A stretch of DNA of 64,000 nucleotides from Candidatus Bathyarchaeota archaeon A05DMB-4 (GTDB lineage: Archaea; Thermoproteota; Bathyarchaeia; Bathyarchaeales; SOJC01). Positions 33,428-42,423 of this stretch are shown here, piece after piece. Positions within the stretch are counted from its first letter, which is position 1; each line of letters begins with the position of its first letter. Below the pieces are notes generated by a model. The model ran no database searches, was not told the DNA's origin, and was given only the letters and a program-made list of their open reading frames with translations. The position numbers and the translations under genes are program-made. The DNA lies in NCBI GenBank assembly GCA_019685575.1, contig JABFQO010000006.1, positions 29,602 to 93,601 of the forward strand, in the 5' to 3' direction.

Positions 33428-33615
33428 AAGTGAAGTACTCCCACGGCCTGGAGTTGTATTATAACAGCAACTATTATTAGTCCCACGGTAAAAGCTACGA
33501 GAAGCTCTGGGCGCATTTTGATTCCTTCGGTTTCTTCTTCAAAAAACCTCAGAAGCCCGGCGCTTTGTGCCGGCATCGGCGAACCGCCTTTCTTCTTTCT
33601 TCGTTTTACTGCCAT
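33424..33615 (-). CDS. secG: preprotein translocase subunit Sec61-beta (SecG)
   Basis: 63 aa from ATG 33615. The basic N-terminus MAVKRRKKKGGSPMPAQSAG and the signature LLRFFEEETEGIKMRPELLV lead into a single C-terminal transmembrane helix (AFTVGLIIVAVIIQLQAVGV). This is the third subunit of the archaeal SecYE-beta translocon; SecE is at 20.9 kb and SecY is not in the window. The upstream-open frame (to 33645) is not needed. Confidence 0.93.
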   Translation of the reverse strand: MAVKRRKKKGGSPMPAQSAGLLRFFEEETEGIKMRPELLVAFTVGLIIVAVIIQLQAVGVLHF

Positions 33616-33731
33616 TTTCGCGTCCCAGCGGAAATTTTTATGCATCGTCTCAGTAATATATGTTGCGTCTTATTGTTCAAAGCTTTTATTTCTCGTTGTA
33701 GACTGATAAGACAAAGATGAGGTGTACGTGG

Positions 33732-35045
33732 ATGTCTGCTCGTAAAGCGTATGACCAGACGTTTGAACTTCTCGAGAAACACCACCAATGGTTCCGCGAA
33801 AGCATCCCCCTAATCGCAAGCGAAAACATCCCGAGCCCCGCCGTGAGAGAGGCAATAATAAGCGATTTCGGCAACCGTTACGCCGAGGGCTGGCCGGGTG
33901 AAAGGGTCTATGCTGGGTGCGTTTACATTGATCAAGTGGAACTGTTGTGTATTGATTTAATGAAAAAATTGTTCAAAGCAGAGTTCGTTGACGTCCGCCC
34001 GATTTCCGGCGTGGTTGCGAACTTGGTAGTTTACACTGCCTTCACTGAGCCTGGCGACACTATGATGGCGTTGTCTATTCCTTGCGGTGGCCACATAACC
34101 ACGGGCAAAAAAGAACTCGGGGGCACGGCAGGTGCAGTTCGCGGCTTGGTGGTTGAATATTTACCGTTGGATTATGAAGAGTTGAACATCGATGTCGACA
34201 AAGCAAAGGAAAGAATCGAAAAACTCAAAACCGAAGGAAGACCGCCAAAACTCGTCATGTTCGGCGCCAGCGTCTTTCCGTTTCCACATCCAGTAAAAGA
34301 ACTGGCAGACACCATTCACTCAGTAGGCGGAACGGTAGGCTACGATGCAGCACACGTGGCTGGACTGATTGCTGGTGGGGTTTTCCAAGATCCGCTCCGC
34401 GAAGGCGCAGATGTCGTCAGCCTAAGCACTCACAAAACTTTCTTTGGACCACAACACGGCGGAGTCGTCTCATGGGAGAAACACGCGGACAAAATAAAAC
34501 GTGCCACCTTTCCAGGCATGGTTAGCAACCATCACTTACACGCTGTCGCGGGTTTAGCTGTGGCGTGCGCTGAGATGCTGGAGTTCGGCGAGAAGTATAC
34601 GCGGCAGATTGTGAAAAACGCGAAAGCCTTGGGACAAGCGTTGCATGAACGGGGCTTTAAAGTCTTAGCCGAACATAAAGGATTCACGGAATCACACGTA
34701 ATCCTCATAGACATTACTCAGTACGGCGACGGAGGCACGATTGAGGAACAATTAGAGAAGGCAAACATAATCATCAACCGCAACCTTCTGCCATGGGACA
34801 TTAAAGAAGGACGACACTTTATGCATCCGGGAGGCATACGAATGGGCGTTTCTGAGATTACACGGTTGGGCATGAAAGAGTCGGACATGACGGAAATTGC
34901 AGAGTTCGTCAAACGAGTCATCGTTGACAAAGAAGACGTAAACACGGTTAAACGAGACGTTGCCGAGTTTCGCAAACAGTTCCAAAAAGTGCAATTCTGC
35001 TTCGAAAACGCCACAGAAGCCTACAAATACATCAAAATACGCTAA
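33732..35045 (+). CDS. glyA: serine hydroxymethyltransferase
   Basis: About 437 aa. Interconverts serine and glycine, loading C1 units on (methano)tetrahydropterin or folate; PLP enzyme. Motifs: IPLIASENIPSPAVREAI (about 25), NRYAEGWPGERVYAG (about 48), the PLP-stacking CGGHITTG (His121) and catalytic STHKTFFGPQHGG (Lys235). The C-terminal HPGGIRMGVSEITRLGM is intact. ATG 33732 is preferred to ATG 33717 because GAGGTG (33719-33724) sits seven bases upstream of it. Compare the divergent copy at 861-2039, which lacks the His. Confidence 0.94.
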   Translation: MSARKAYDQTFELLEKHHQWFRESIPLIASENIPSPAVREAIISDFGNRYAEGWPGERVYAGCVYIDQVELLCIDLMKKLFKAEFVDVRPISGVVANLVVYTAFTEPGDTMMALSIPCGGHITTGKKELGGTAGAVRGLVVEYLPLDYEELNIDVDKAKERIEKLKTEGRPPKLVMFGASVFPFPHPVKELADTIHSVGGTVGYDAAHVAGLIAGGVFQDPLREGADVVSLSTHKTFFGPQHGGVVSWEKHADKIKRATFPGMVSNHHLHAVAGLAVACAEMLEFGEKYTRQIVKNAKALGQALHERGFKVLAEHKGFTESHVILIDITQYGDGGTIEEQLEKANIIINRNLLPWDIKEGRHFMHPGGIRMGVSEITRLGMKESDMTEIAEFVKRVIVDKEDVNTVKRDVAEFRKQFQKVQFCFENATEAYKYIKIR

Positions 35046-35054
35046 CACGAAACA

Positions 35055-35489
35055 ATGCCAAACACCACCACGCTATGGACAATCGGGCACAGCAACCGTT
35101 CTAAAGACGCTTTTCTCAACCTTCTTAACGAGCATCACATTCAAACCCTAGTAGACATCCGCAGATTCCCCACATCGAAGATAGAACATTTCAAACATGA
35201 AAACATGGAGAAATGGTTAACGCAAAACGGCGTAGAATACGTATGGCTAGGAAAAGAACTCGGCGGTTACCGAAAAGGCGGCTACAAACATCACATGAAA
35301 ACCAAACTGTTCCGAACCGGCGTAGAACGACTACTCAAAATCGCGAAGCAAAAACGCACATGCATAATGTGCATGGAAACAAACCCGAAATACTGCCACC
35401 GCCGCTTTCTTTCAGCCACTTTGGAAAAGAAGGGAGTAACCGTGATTCACATCCTATGCGAAGGGCAGAGAAGCCTAGTTAACATTTAA
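35055..35489 (+). CDS. DUF488 domain protein
   Basis: A 144-aa protein of the widespread DUF488 family. TLWTIGHSNRSKDAFLNLLN (about 6-25), LVDIRRFPTSKIEHFKHENM (about 32), WLGKELGGYRKGGY and the C-terminal CIMCMETNPKYCHRRFLSAT are diagnostic. The CxxC plus His cluster could bind metal. Function is undetermined; proposed links are to DNA/RNA processing. It lies 9 nt after glyA on the same strand. Confidence 0.85.
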   Translation: MPNTTTLWTIGHSNRSKDAFLNLLNEHHIQTLVDIRRFPTSKIEHFKHENMEKWLTQNGVEYVWLGKELGGYRKGGYKHHMKTKLFRTGVERLLKIAKQKRTCIMCMETNPKYCHRRFLSATLEKKGVTVIHILCEGQRSLVNI

Positions 35490-35547
35490 GAAGCGCTTGC
35501 TTGAAGAATAATGAAGAAAACATGCACAAAAAAGGAGCCAACATGGC

Positions 35548-35838
35548 ATGCAAATTCACGAGTTTCAAAACCTAATGCGTCGACTATATTTTCACCGTGA
35601 CTCGAAACGAGGAGTCGACGGCACTTTCAACTGGCTCGTAGACGAAGTTCACGAACTAGGCGACGCCGTCCAAAACAAAACCAAGAAGGACGTAGAAGAC
35701 GAATTCGCCGATGTAATCGCGTGGCTCGCATCGCTGGCAAACATACTTAACATCGATTTAGAGAAAGCCGCGACCACCAAATACGCAAACAAATGCCCAA
35801 AATGCAATTCGACGCCATGCCGATGCAAATTCGAATAG
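35548..35838 (+). CDS. MazG-like nucleotide pyrophosphohydrolase
   Basis: A 96-aa all-alpha NTP-PPase. The acidic helix pair is clear: FNWLVDEVHELGDAV (Ex3E-type) and KDVEDEFADVIAWLASLANI (EFADV, the Mg-binding ExxD). A C-terminal CPKCNSTPCRCKF tail adds a small zinc knuckle, seen in several archaeal members. Predicted to hydrolyse aberrant or excess (d)NTPs to monophosphates. ATG 35548 with AAGGAG about 12 nt upstream. It precedes CTP synthase. Confidence 0.82.
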   Translation: MQIHEFQNLMRRLYFHRDSKRGVDGTFNWLVDEVHELGDAVQNKTKKDVEDEFADVIAWLASLANILNIDLEKAATTKYANKCPKCNSTPCRCKFE

Positions 35839-35924
35839 TTTTATGCCGCGCTTTTAGTGATGCTTGATAAAAGGTTTTTAAACCGAACCCGTGTATCGTG
35901 TTGTTATTGTCTGGAGGCCCGCAA

Positions 35925-37550
35925 GTGGTTAAGTATATTTTCATTACCGGCGGTGTTTTGTCGTCTGTCGGCAAGGGAATAATTACTTCTTCCATTGGGA
36001 AGATGCTTCAAGTTCGCGGGTTCAACCCGACCGCGATCAAAATCGACCCTTACGTAAACGTTGACGCAGGCACGATGAACCCGTACATGCATGGAGAGGT
36101 TTACGTAACCGAAGACGGGGGCGAAACCGACCTTGACCTCGGCTGGTACGAACGCTTTCTTAATCTAAACCTCACAAAAAACAACAACCTTACCACAGGC
36201 ATGGTTTACGACGCGGTTATTCACAAGGAACGCCGCGGCGATTATCTGGGAAGATGCGTTCAAATCGTGCCTCACGTCACGAACGAGATTAAACACAGAA
36301 TCCGCCAAGTCGCCAATCAGCCAGACATCGACGTGGTGCTCACGGAATGCGGCGGCACAGTCGGCGACATCGAAGGCTTGCCGTTTCTTGAAGCCATCCG
36401 TCAGATGCGGCTGGAGGAAGGCTACGAAAACACGCTTTATGTCCATGTTGCGCTCGTACCCATCCTCGATGTTACTGACGAGATGAAGACCAAACCCCTC
36501 CAGCATAGCGTAAACGAACTACGCCGCATCGGTATTCAGCCCGACACAATCGTGGCAAGGAGCGGAAAAATGATTGACAAGGAAGCGTTGCGTAAAATCG
36601 CTTTGTTCGGGACAATTCCAGAAAACGCTGTTTTCTGCTCTTATAACGTCCCCACCATCTATCAAGTGCCGCTCATTCTTGACAAGCAGGGCATGGGCGA
36701 CTTCATAATAAAACGACTCAGGCTACCCGAAAAGAACCCAAAGTGGACTGAATGGGAAAGTTTTGTGGACGCAGTGTTGAAGCCGCAGTGCGAAGTTAAG
36801 GTTGCGTTAATCGGCAAATACGCAGGATTAACCGACAGTTACGTGAGCATGAACGAAGCCATGCGGCACAGCGGTGCAGTCTGCCAAACCCAAGTGAACA
36901 TATCCTACATGGAAGCAGAAAAATTCGAAGAAAAACCCGAAGAACTCGAAACGTTGAAAAATTTTGACGGCGTTTTCATTCCGTATGGCTTCGGCGAACG
37001 CGGAGCGGAGGGTAAAATTGCGGCGATTCGGTACGCGAGAGAAAACGACATGCCGTTCTTGGGCGTTTGCTTTGGCTTCCAACTAGCAGTTGTAGAGTTC
37101 GCGCGACATGTGTGCGGTTTAAAAGACGCCGCAAGCACTGAAATTAACCCTAAAACCACGCATCCAGTAATCGATTTAATGCCCGAGCAACGCGGGCTGG
37201 AGGAAAAAGGAGGAAACATGCGGTTGGGAGCACATAAGATTGTTATCAAAAAAGGCACGATCGCCTATCAGCTGTATGGAAACGACGAAGTTTACGAGAG
37301 GCATCGCCACCGCTTTGAAGTAAACCCGGATTATTGGAAAATTTTGCAGGAACATGGGCTAGTGTTTTCTGGGGTTAGCACGGACGGCCGACGCATGGAA
37401 ATTCTCGAATTACCTGACAAGTTCTTCTTTTTCGCATCACAATTTCACGGAGAATTCAAGAGCCGCCCCAACCAGCCGGATCCTGAGTATTACGGGTTTA
37501 TTCGGGCTTGTTTGGATAAAAAGATGGGAAAACCCAAGCCCCAATTCTAA
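35925..37550 (+). CDS. pyrG: CTP synthase
   Basis: 541 aa. Aminates UTP to CTP using glutamine and ATP. The amidoligase domain begins [20 protein letters not shown] (P-loop) with [20 protein letters not shown] and [20 protein letters not shown]. The glutaminase domain has [13 protein letters not shown], nucleophile [16 protein letters not shown] and the distal [11 protein letters not shown]. The ORF runs from 35898, but GTG 35925 with GGAGG at 35912-35916 gives the canonical N-terminus. A TTTTTAAACC TATA-like element lies near 35875. Confidence 0.95.
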   Translation: MVKYIFITGGVLSSVGKGIITSSIGKMLQVRGFNPTAIKIDPYVNVDAGTMNPYMHGEVYVTEDGGETDLDLGWYERFLNLNLTKNNNLTTGMVYDAVIHKERRGDYLGRCVQIVPHVTNEIKHRIRQVANQPDIDVVLTECGGTVGDIEGLPFLEAIRQMRLEEGYENTLYVHVALVPILDVTDEMKTKPLQHSVNELRRIGIQPDTIVARSGKMIDKEALRKIALFGTIPENAVFCSYNVPTIYQVPLILDKQGMGDFIIKRLRLPEKNPKWTEWESFVDAVLKPQCEVKVALIGKYAGLTDSYVSMNEAMRHSGAVCQTQVNISYMEAEKFEEKPEELETLKNFDGVFIPYGFGERGAEGKIAAIRYARENDMPFLGVCFGFQLAVVEFARHVCGLKDAASTEINPKTTHPVIDLMPEQRGLEEKGGNMRLGAHKIVIKKGTIAYQLYGNDEVYERHRHRFEVNPDYWKILQEHGLVFSGVSTDGRRMEILELPDKFFFFASQFHGEFKSRPNQPDPEYYGFIRACLDKKMGKPKPQF

Positions 37551-37634
37551 CCGAGGTTTACGCGACGTTAGGTAAACTATAATAGTTTAGTAGTTTGGTA
37601 TTTTGTTGTGTCGCAATGAATGGTGTAGCGTTTA

Positions 37635-38732
37635 ATGAATAGTGAAAAAAAGAAATTCTTGCTAAGAGCAGTGTTTTTTCTTCTCGTTGGGCTTTTGATT
37701 TTCATTGTCTATCTTGTTTTCTTTGTAAAGATTGACGAAATGGTAACCATTATCGGACAAGCGGACATGCGAATTTATTCCTTGGCTTTTTTGGCGACGA
37801 TTTTGGACGTGTTCTTTTTCTCGGTGGCTTGGCGTTTTTTGATGCGGGCGCTTTCGGTGAAGATTTCGGTGTGGAAGGCTTATGCGTTTATGTGGGTCGG
37901 CATTTTTGTGGATTCGGTTATGCCCGCAGAATCGATTAGCGGCGAGATTAGCCGGGGATATTTGATGTCAAAAGAACCAAACGCGGAAACGGGTAAGGTT
38001 GTGGTGTCCCTCGTGGTTCACAGAGTCATCATGGTGCTAATCACGATCGCCACTTTATTTACGGGAACGTCGATCCTCGTCGTTTCGCATTACCCGCTTT
38101 CTTCTTTGATCATGTATCTCATCTGGCTCGTATCCATCGTCACGGTTGCGTTTCTGGTAGGAGTAGGGTTGTTTTGTGCAAAAAAAGATTGGATGGAAAA
38201 ATTCGTGAACGCCATCTTGAGATTGGCCGTACGCGTTTTTCGAGGACGCTGGCGTATCGAGGAATTGAGGGAAAGGGCTTTGGAGGAATTAAAATCGTTT
38301 TACGACGGCTTGGGCATGTTGAGAAATAATTTGCGGCATTTTATTAGTCCAGTCGTATTCTCCTTTGTTTCTTGGGGTTTCAGCATATTAGTTTCGTGCC
38401 TAGTTTTTGCCGCTTTGGGACGTCAGGTGGACTGGAACCTGTTAAGCATAATCGTGGTGGTGTTTTCTTTAAGCATGGCAATCAAGTCGGTGCCTGTTGG
38501 AGTTCCTGCGGAGGTGGGTGTGCCTGAATTGGTGATGGCGGTGTTTTATACGGAGTTGGGCGCGCCTTTGGGTATTACGGCTAACATGAGCGCGGCAGTT
38601 ACTATTTTAAGCCGCATCGTTTCTTTTTGGTTCAAATTTGTGATATCTTTCGGCGTGACAGAGTGGGTAGGTTTGAAGGCAGTCATGGAGGGCATGAAAC
38701 TTGGACAGAAGCGACAGACGGACAAAGTATGA
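37635..38732 (+). CDS. flippase-like / lysylphosphatidylglycerol synthetase-TM family membrane protein (UPF0104)
   Basis: A 365-aa integral membrane protein with eight or so helices, starting KKKFLLRAVFFLLVGLLIFI. The motif MWVGIFVDSVMPAESISGEI with SRGYLMSK, the distal KSVPVGVPAEVGVPELVMAV and LSRIVSFWFKFVISF fit the UPF0104/AglD-like flippase family. Homologues are linked to dolichol-sugar handling in archaeal N-glycosylation. It could supply lipid-linked sugars to the AglB system. It overlaps the next gene by 32 nt. Confidence 0.8.
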   Translation: MNSEKKKFLLRAVFFLLVGLLIFIVYLVFFVKIDEMVTIIGQADMRIYSLAFLATILDVFFFSVAWRFLMRALSVKISVWKAYAFMWVGIFVDSVMPAESISGEISRGYLMSKEPNAETGKVVVSLVVHRVIMVLITIATLFTGTSILVVSHYPLSSLIMYLIWLVSIVTVAFLVGVGLFCAKKDWMEKFVNAILRLAVRVFRGRWRIEELRERALEELKSFYDGLGMLRNNLRHFISPVVFSFVSWGFSILVSCLVFAALGRQVDWNLLSIIVVVFSLSMAIKSVPVGVPAEVGVPELVMAVFYTELGAPLGITANMSAAVTILSRIVSFWFKFVISFGVTEWVGLKAVMEGMKLGQKRQTDKV

Positions 38733-38982
38733 GATTTACGCCGACCTACTCCGCACGATAGCCAAGCGACAAGAGTGCACCCTTACGCGGGCTTCCTACG
38801 GCGCCAACTTGCCCGTGGACAGAGCGAAAAAGTTTTTGCAATTTCTGGCTTTAAAGGGGTTCGCAAAAGAAGAGAACGTGAACGATGTTAGGGTTTACAA
38901 GATAACCAAACGTGGTTTAGAGTATTTAGAAACGTTCAAACAAATGCGCAAGCTATTCGCGGCGCTGGAAGAGAAAATCTAG
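38701..38982 (+). CDS. winged-helix DNA-binding protein (archaeal ArnR1-like)
   Basis: A 93-aa single winged helix: RTKYEIYADLLRTIAKRQEC, TRASYGANLPVDRAKKFLQF (recognition helix), then the wing VRVYKITKRGLEYLETFKQM and a C-terminal dimerisation helix. Typical of small archaeal 'YEI-DLL' regulators. The TTG start at 38701 lies inside the 3' end of the flippase-like gene. It stands upstream of the DVGG-repeat gene, which it might control (inference). Confidence 0.8.
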   Translation: MDRSDRRTKYEIYADLLRTIAKRQECTLTRASYGANLPVDRAKKFLQFLALKGFAKEENVNDVRVYKITKRGLEYLETFKQMRKLFAALEEKI

Positions 38983-39057
38983 TATCATTTTGTGTCTACT
39001 TTTTGTGTGTTCTGCATGTGCGTCGCCTTTTATACTCTCCAACGCCCCTAGCAATGA

Positions 39058-39189
39058 TTGAAGGTGAAAAGCAAAGTGATAAGCTTAGTGAGAAAGATAG
39101 AAAAGCCAAATAGCCAGAACATGAGTGTGGAATTAAAGAAGTCAACAGCAATAGCGTATTGGCAAATATTCACGAACCGAACAAAATAA
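39058..39189 (+). CDS. possible 43-aa ORF in the leader of the DVGG-repeat gene
   Basis: TTG 39058 opens MKVKSKVISLVRKIEKPNSQ, NMSVELKKSTAIAYWQIFTN, RTK. A TATA-like CTTTTATACTC at 39027-39037 lies about 25 nt upstream, where a leaderless transcript would start. No ribosome site is present and the sequence is lysine-rich. It may merely be the 5' leader of the gene at 39209. The whole interval 38983-39208 otherwise shows nothing else. Confidence 0.2.
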   Translation: MKVKSKVISLVRKIEKPNSQNMSVELKKSTAIAYWQIFTNRTK

Positions 39190-39208
39190 TAAAGAAGGAA
39201 AGACAAAG

Positions 39209-40426
39209 ATGAACGGAAACAAAGTTCCATCAAAAAGCACGATTATACTAAGTCGTGTTGACGGCGACCTCGAAGTAGGCGAACATGCCACCGTGAAAAC
39301 CGATGCGCCAAACCAGAAACTAACTGTTTCAGGCACCGTATTCTTCGACGGTCTCTGCACTTTCGAATGTAGCCTCGAAGCCGAAAATCTTGAGGGCGAA
39401 GACGACATAATCATAAACGGTGACCTCGTTATTCAAGACTACATCGACATTGATGATGGACGACTAACCGTGTCAGGCAACCTTACCGCAAAGAAAGTTG
39501 ACGTAGACAAAAGCATAGAGGTGGGCAAGGATTTCGAGGCTGAAGACGTAGATGTCGGCGGCACCCTAAAAGTAAAAGGCAACACAAAAGCCCAAACTAT
39601 CGACGTCGGCGGCGCCTTCGAAGGAACAGGCAAAGTGAAAGCTGAGAGCATCGACGTCGGCGGTTCAATAGTAATTCACTCTCAAATCGACGCTGAAGAA
39701 ATCGACGTAGGCGGAAGCGCGCACGTTAATGGTGGAAGAATAGGTAAAGTCGACGTTGGTGGCAGTTTTGTGTCAACTGGTTCGCTAGAATTCGAAACTA
39801 TCGACGTTGGTGGTATGGTAAAACTGGTTCAAGATAACATTGGCGGCGATGTCGACGTCGGCGGCTCTTGCAAAGTAGAGGGCAACCTTAAATTCAAAAC
39901 TCTCGACGTCGGCGGAATCGTCGAAATCACAGGCAAAGGCGAAGGCGAAGACATCGACGTCGGCGGAAGAGTCTACGTAGGAAAGGAACTACAACTTTCA
40001 GGAAAACTCGATGTCGGCGGCAGAGCCGAAGTTGGCGAGCAACTATCAGCCGAAAGAATAGACGTCGGCGGAAGCCTAAAAGCCAAACAAGCCAAAGCCT
40101 CAAGCAACGTAGACGTTGGCGGCTCTATCGAAACCACGAACGGCACAACCGCAGACACCGTGCGAATCGGGAGACGAGGCGAGGTTAAAGGTGCCATACA
40201 CGCGAAAGAAGTCGTCGTAGAGGAGAGAGCCCGCGTCGAAGACGTGTACGCGGATAAGATTGTTCTGGAAGAAAAAGCCCAAGCCCGAAACCTCTACGGC
40301 AAAAACATTCATCTCGAATACAAAAGCGAAGTACACGGCGAAGTCCAATACACAGAAAGCCTAAAAACCGAAGAAGACGTACGCTTTGCCAAAACACCGC
40401 AAAAAGTAGAAAGCCTGTCTTTCTGA
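39209..40426 (+). CDS. DVGG-repeat right-handed beta-helix (bactofilin/polymer-forming-like) protein
   Basis: A 405-aa protein dominated by about twelve repeats of 17-25 residues, each containing [IVL]DVGG (for example TIDVGGAFEGTGKVKAES, then SIDVGGSIVIHSQIDAEE). The pattern predicts a regular right-handed beta-helix rod, as in bactofilins and polymer-forming cytoskeletal proteins. There is no signal peptide and no membrane helix, so it should be cytoplasmic. N- and C-terminal caps (1-90, 320-405) follow the same short beta periodicity without DVGG. Start ATG 39209 with AAGGAAAG upstream. It probably assembles or scaffolds; no direct evidence. Confidence 0.75.
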   Translation: MNGNKVPSKSTIILSRVDGDLEVGEHATVKTDAPNQKLTVSGTVFFDGLCTFECSLEAENLEGEDDIIINGDLVIQDYIDIDDGRLTVSGNLTAKKVDVDKSIEVGKDFEAEDVDVGGTLKVKGNTKAQTIDVGGAFEGTGKVKAESIDVGGSIVIHSQIDAEEIDVGGSAHVNGGRIGKVDVGGSFVSTGSLEFETIDVGGMVKLVQDNIGGDVDVGGSCKVEGNLKFKTLDVGGIVEITGKGEGEDIDVGGRVYVGKELQLSGKLDVGGRAEVGEQLSAERIDVGGSLKAKQAKASSNVDVGGSIETTNGTTADTVRIGRRGEVKGAIHAKEVVVEERARVEDVYADKIVLEEKAQARNLYGKNIHLEYKSEVHGEVQYTESLKTEEDVRFAKTPQKVESLSF

Positions 40427-40516
40427 ACACTTGTTTGTTGACGACTCCTTTTCTTATGTCTTTAGGCTAAAAACTCTTATATTCTCACCACCCAGATAAT
40501 AACGGAGACGGTCAAA

Positions 40517-41266
40517 GTGGCTAATAAAAAGACAGCGCTAACCACAACAAAATTGGCTATGATACCGGTTTTTACGGCCTTAGTGGCAGTTGCAACAATG
40601 GTATTCGTCATAAGCATACCCGCAACTTCAGGCTACTTCAACATAGGCGAAACCATAATCTACATCGCCGCAATAATCTTCGGACCATACGTTGGCGCAA
40701 TCGCCGGCGGAGTAGGCGCCGCAATCGCAGACTTGCTTCTGGCACCAGTATTCGCGCCGGCAACGTTAATTGCCAAAGCCCTCGAAGGCGCTATAATAGG
40801 ATTTCTAAGCCGAAAAACTCTCAAAATAGGTTCCAAAACGCAATGGAAGATGTTCACGTTCTTTCTTGGCTTGGTGACCGGAATCCTGCTCGTCATAATC
40901 GGCTCGCTCTATTACACTGGGGAGGTCCAACTCTTTTTCGGGATGCCACCAGTAGAAACGCCTACAGTTACATTTTTTGTCCCAGTAGAGTTTTGGTACG
41001 CCTTGGGCGCGCTGGTTGTTGTTTTGACAACGTATGTCGGGTTTAAACTTGAACCAGAATTCGGATGGCTTGTTTTCGCAATCTTCTTAGGCGGTTTAGA
41101 GATGGTGGCGGGCTATTTCCTCTATGAACAATTCGTCATGGGAAAGGCAGCAATACTAGAGGTCCCCGTAAACATCGGTCAAATGCTCATAGGCCTAATA
41201 TTAGCCATTCCAGTTGTGAAAGCAGTTTGGCGTGCGCTGCCAACTCTGAGAGAAACACAAGAATAA
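40517..41266 (+). CDS. ECF transporter S component
   Basis: A 249-aa membrane protein with six or so helices. TTKLAMIPVFTALVAVATMV, then GYFNIGETIIYIAAIIFGPY and VGAIAGGVGAAIADLLLAP are typical of the substrate-binding S subunit of energy-coupling-factor vitamin transporters. No EcfA/EcfT genes lie nearby, so it would use a shared module. The substrate is unknown; no riboswitch is recognisable in the 90-nt upstream region, which has a TATA-like CTCTTATATTC near 40469. GTG start at 40517. Confidence 0.82.
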   Translation: MANKKTALTTTKLAMIPVFTALVAVATMVFVISIPATSGYFNIGETIIYIAAIIFGPYVGAIAGGVGAAIADLLLAPVFAPATLIAKALEGAIIGFLSRKTLKIGSKTQWKMFTFFLGLVTGILLVIIGSLYYTGEVQLFFGMPPVETPTVTFFVPVEFWYALGALVVVLTTYVGFKLEPEFGWLVFAIFLGGLEMVAGYFLYEQFVMGKAAILEVPVNIGQMLIGLILAIPVVKAVWRALPTLRETQE

Positions 41267-41340
41267 TGCTCTTTTTTCGCCTTCAGTACACCTTAAAAAC
41301 TGAAACCTACATCTTCATAAACTACACAGAGGCGACAAGT

Positions 41341-42351
41341 TTGAGGTTACCAGTTGGCAAGATTCCAGTCGACATTCTTCAACATGTTGTTTTCAGACAC
41401 CTAGGCGCAAAACGCAAAGAAGTGCTCCTAGGTCCAAAAGTCGGCGTGGACGGTGCAATAATCGAAGTTGGAAACAAGGCTTTAATCACTTCGATGGACC
41501 CGATAACCGGTGCGTTAGAGAGAATAGGCTGGCTTGCCGTAAACGTGAACGCCAACGACGTCGCCACGTTCGGTGTGCGCCCAACCTTATTCGCCTCATG
41601 CATACTTCTCCCAGAAAAAGCCCCAAAAGAAACGATCGAGACCATCTGCAAACAAATGAACACTGCGGCTAAGAAACTAGAAATCGCCATAATCGGCGGG
41701 CATTGCGAGACCACGCCAGGCATACGTCATCCGATAGTAGTCGGGAACGCCATGGGAATAGCGGAGAAAAATCGTTATGTAACTTCAAGCAGTGCAAAAC
41801 CGGGCGACGCGTTAATCTTGACTAAGGGCGCTGGGATAGAGGGCACGGCGATATTAGCCGCTGACAAGCGAGAGCAACTTGAAAAACAATTCAGTGCTGC
41901 ATTTCTTAAAAAAGCCGCAAACTTCTACAGTTACATAAGCGTAGTTGAAGATGCAATGCGAGCGTTTGAAGCGGGCGGTGTCACGGCGATGCATGATCCA
42001 ACGGAGGGCGGAGTTGCCGGGGGAATTCATGAACTCGCTGATGCGTCGAATGTCGGTGTCCAAGTGTTCGAAACAAAAATTCCAATACACCGAGAAACTT
42101 TGGAAATATGCAGTTTCTTCAAAATCGATCCTTTACAACTCATCGGCAGCGGCGGCCTGCTCATTGCGGCGAAAAAGAACTGTGCAGAAAATATTCTTGC
42201 AGCGCTTAAAGAACATGAAATTGAGGCGTCAATAATTGGTGAATTGTTGAAAGACAAAGAAAAACGCGTTATCGTTAAGAAGGACGGCGTGAAGAAACCT
42301 CTCGTGCGCCCCCTGTCTGATCACTTATGGAAGGCACTAAAGCAAATGTAA
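41341..42351 (+). CDS. AIR synthase-related protein (HypE/PurM-like)
   Basis: About 336 aa from TTG 41341 (GAGGCGAC upstream; the ORF is open to 41227 inside the ECF gene). LPVGKIPVDILQHVVFRHLG, GVDGAIIEVGNKALITSMDP and AVNVNANDVATFGVRPTLFA match the ATP-binding PurM/HypE fold. IIGGHCETTPGIRHPIVVGN and MHDPTEGGVAGGIHELADAS match the HypE-like branch. The C-terminal PRVCG-type Cys that HypE needs for CN-ligand synthesis is absent (ends SDHLWKALKQM), so a different small-molecule kinase or synthase role is likely. Confidence 0.82.
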   Translation: MRLPVGKIPVDILQHVVFRHLGAKRKEVLLGPKVGVDGAIIEVGNKALITSMDPITGALERIGWLAVNVNANDVATFGVRPTLFASCILLPEKAPKETIETICKQMNTAAKKLEIAIIGGHCETTPGIRHPIVVGNAMGIAEKNRYVTSSSAKPGDALILTKGAGIEGTAILAADKREQLEKQFSAAFLKKAANFYSYISVVEDAMRAFEAGGVTAMHDPTEGGVAGGIHELADASNVGVQVFETKIPIHRETLEICSFFKIDPLQLIGSGGLLIAAKKNCAENILAALKEHEIEASIIGELLKDKEKRVIVKKDGVKKPLVRPLSDHLWKALKQM

Positions 42352-42423
42352 TCGTCACTCCTTAAATAGGAAAGACATAGTCAATACTTTATCTGCAGAA
42401 GTGCAACGTTGGAGCCTTGACTG

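Noticed and set aside
39054..39210. Frame from ATG 39054 with an internal TAG that could be pyrrolysine readthrough, ending in ATGA at the DVGG gene start
   Set aside because: No pyl genes or PYL context seen, and an alternative overlapping frame is equally open; no evidence of translation.
40427..40516. Vitamin riboswitch ahead of the ECF S component
   Set aside because: Only about 90 nt are available and no known aptamer core is recognisable.
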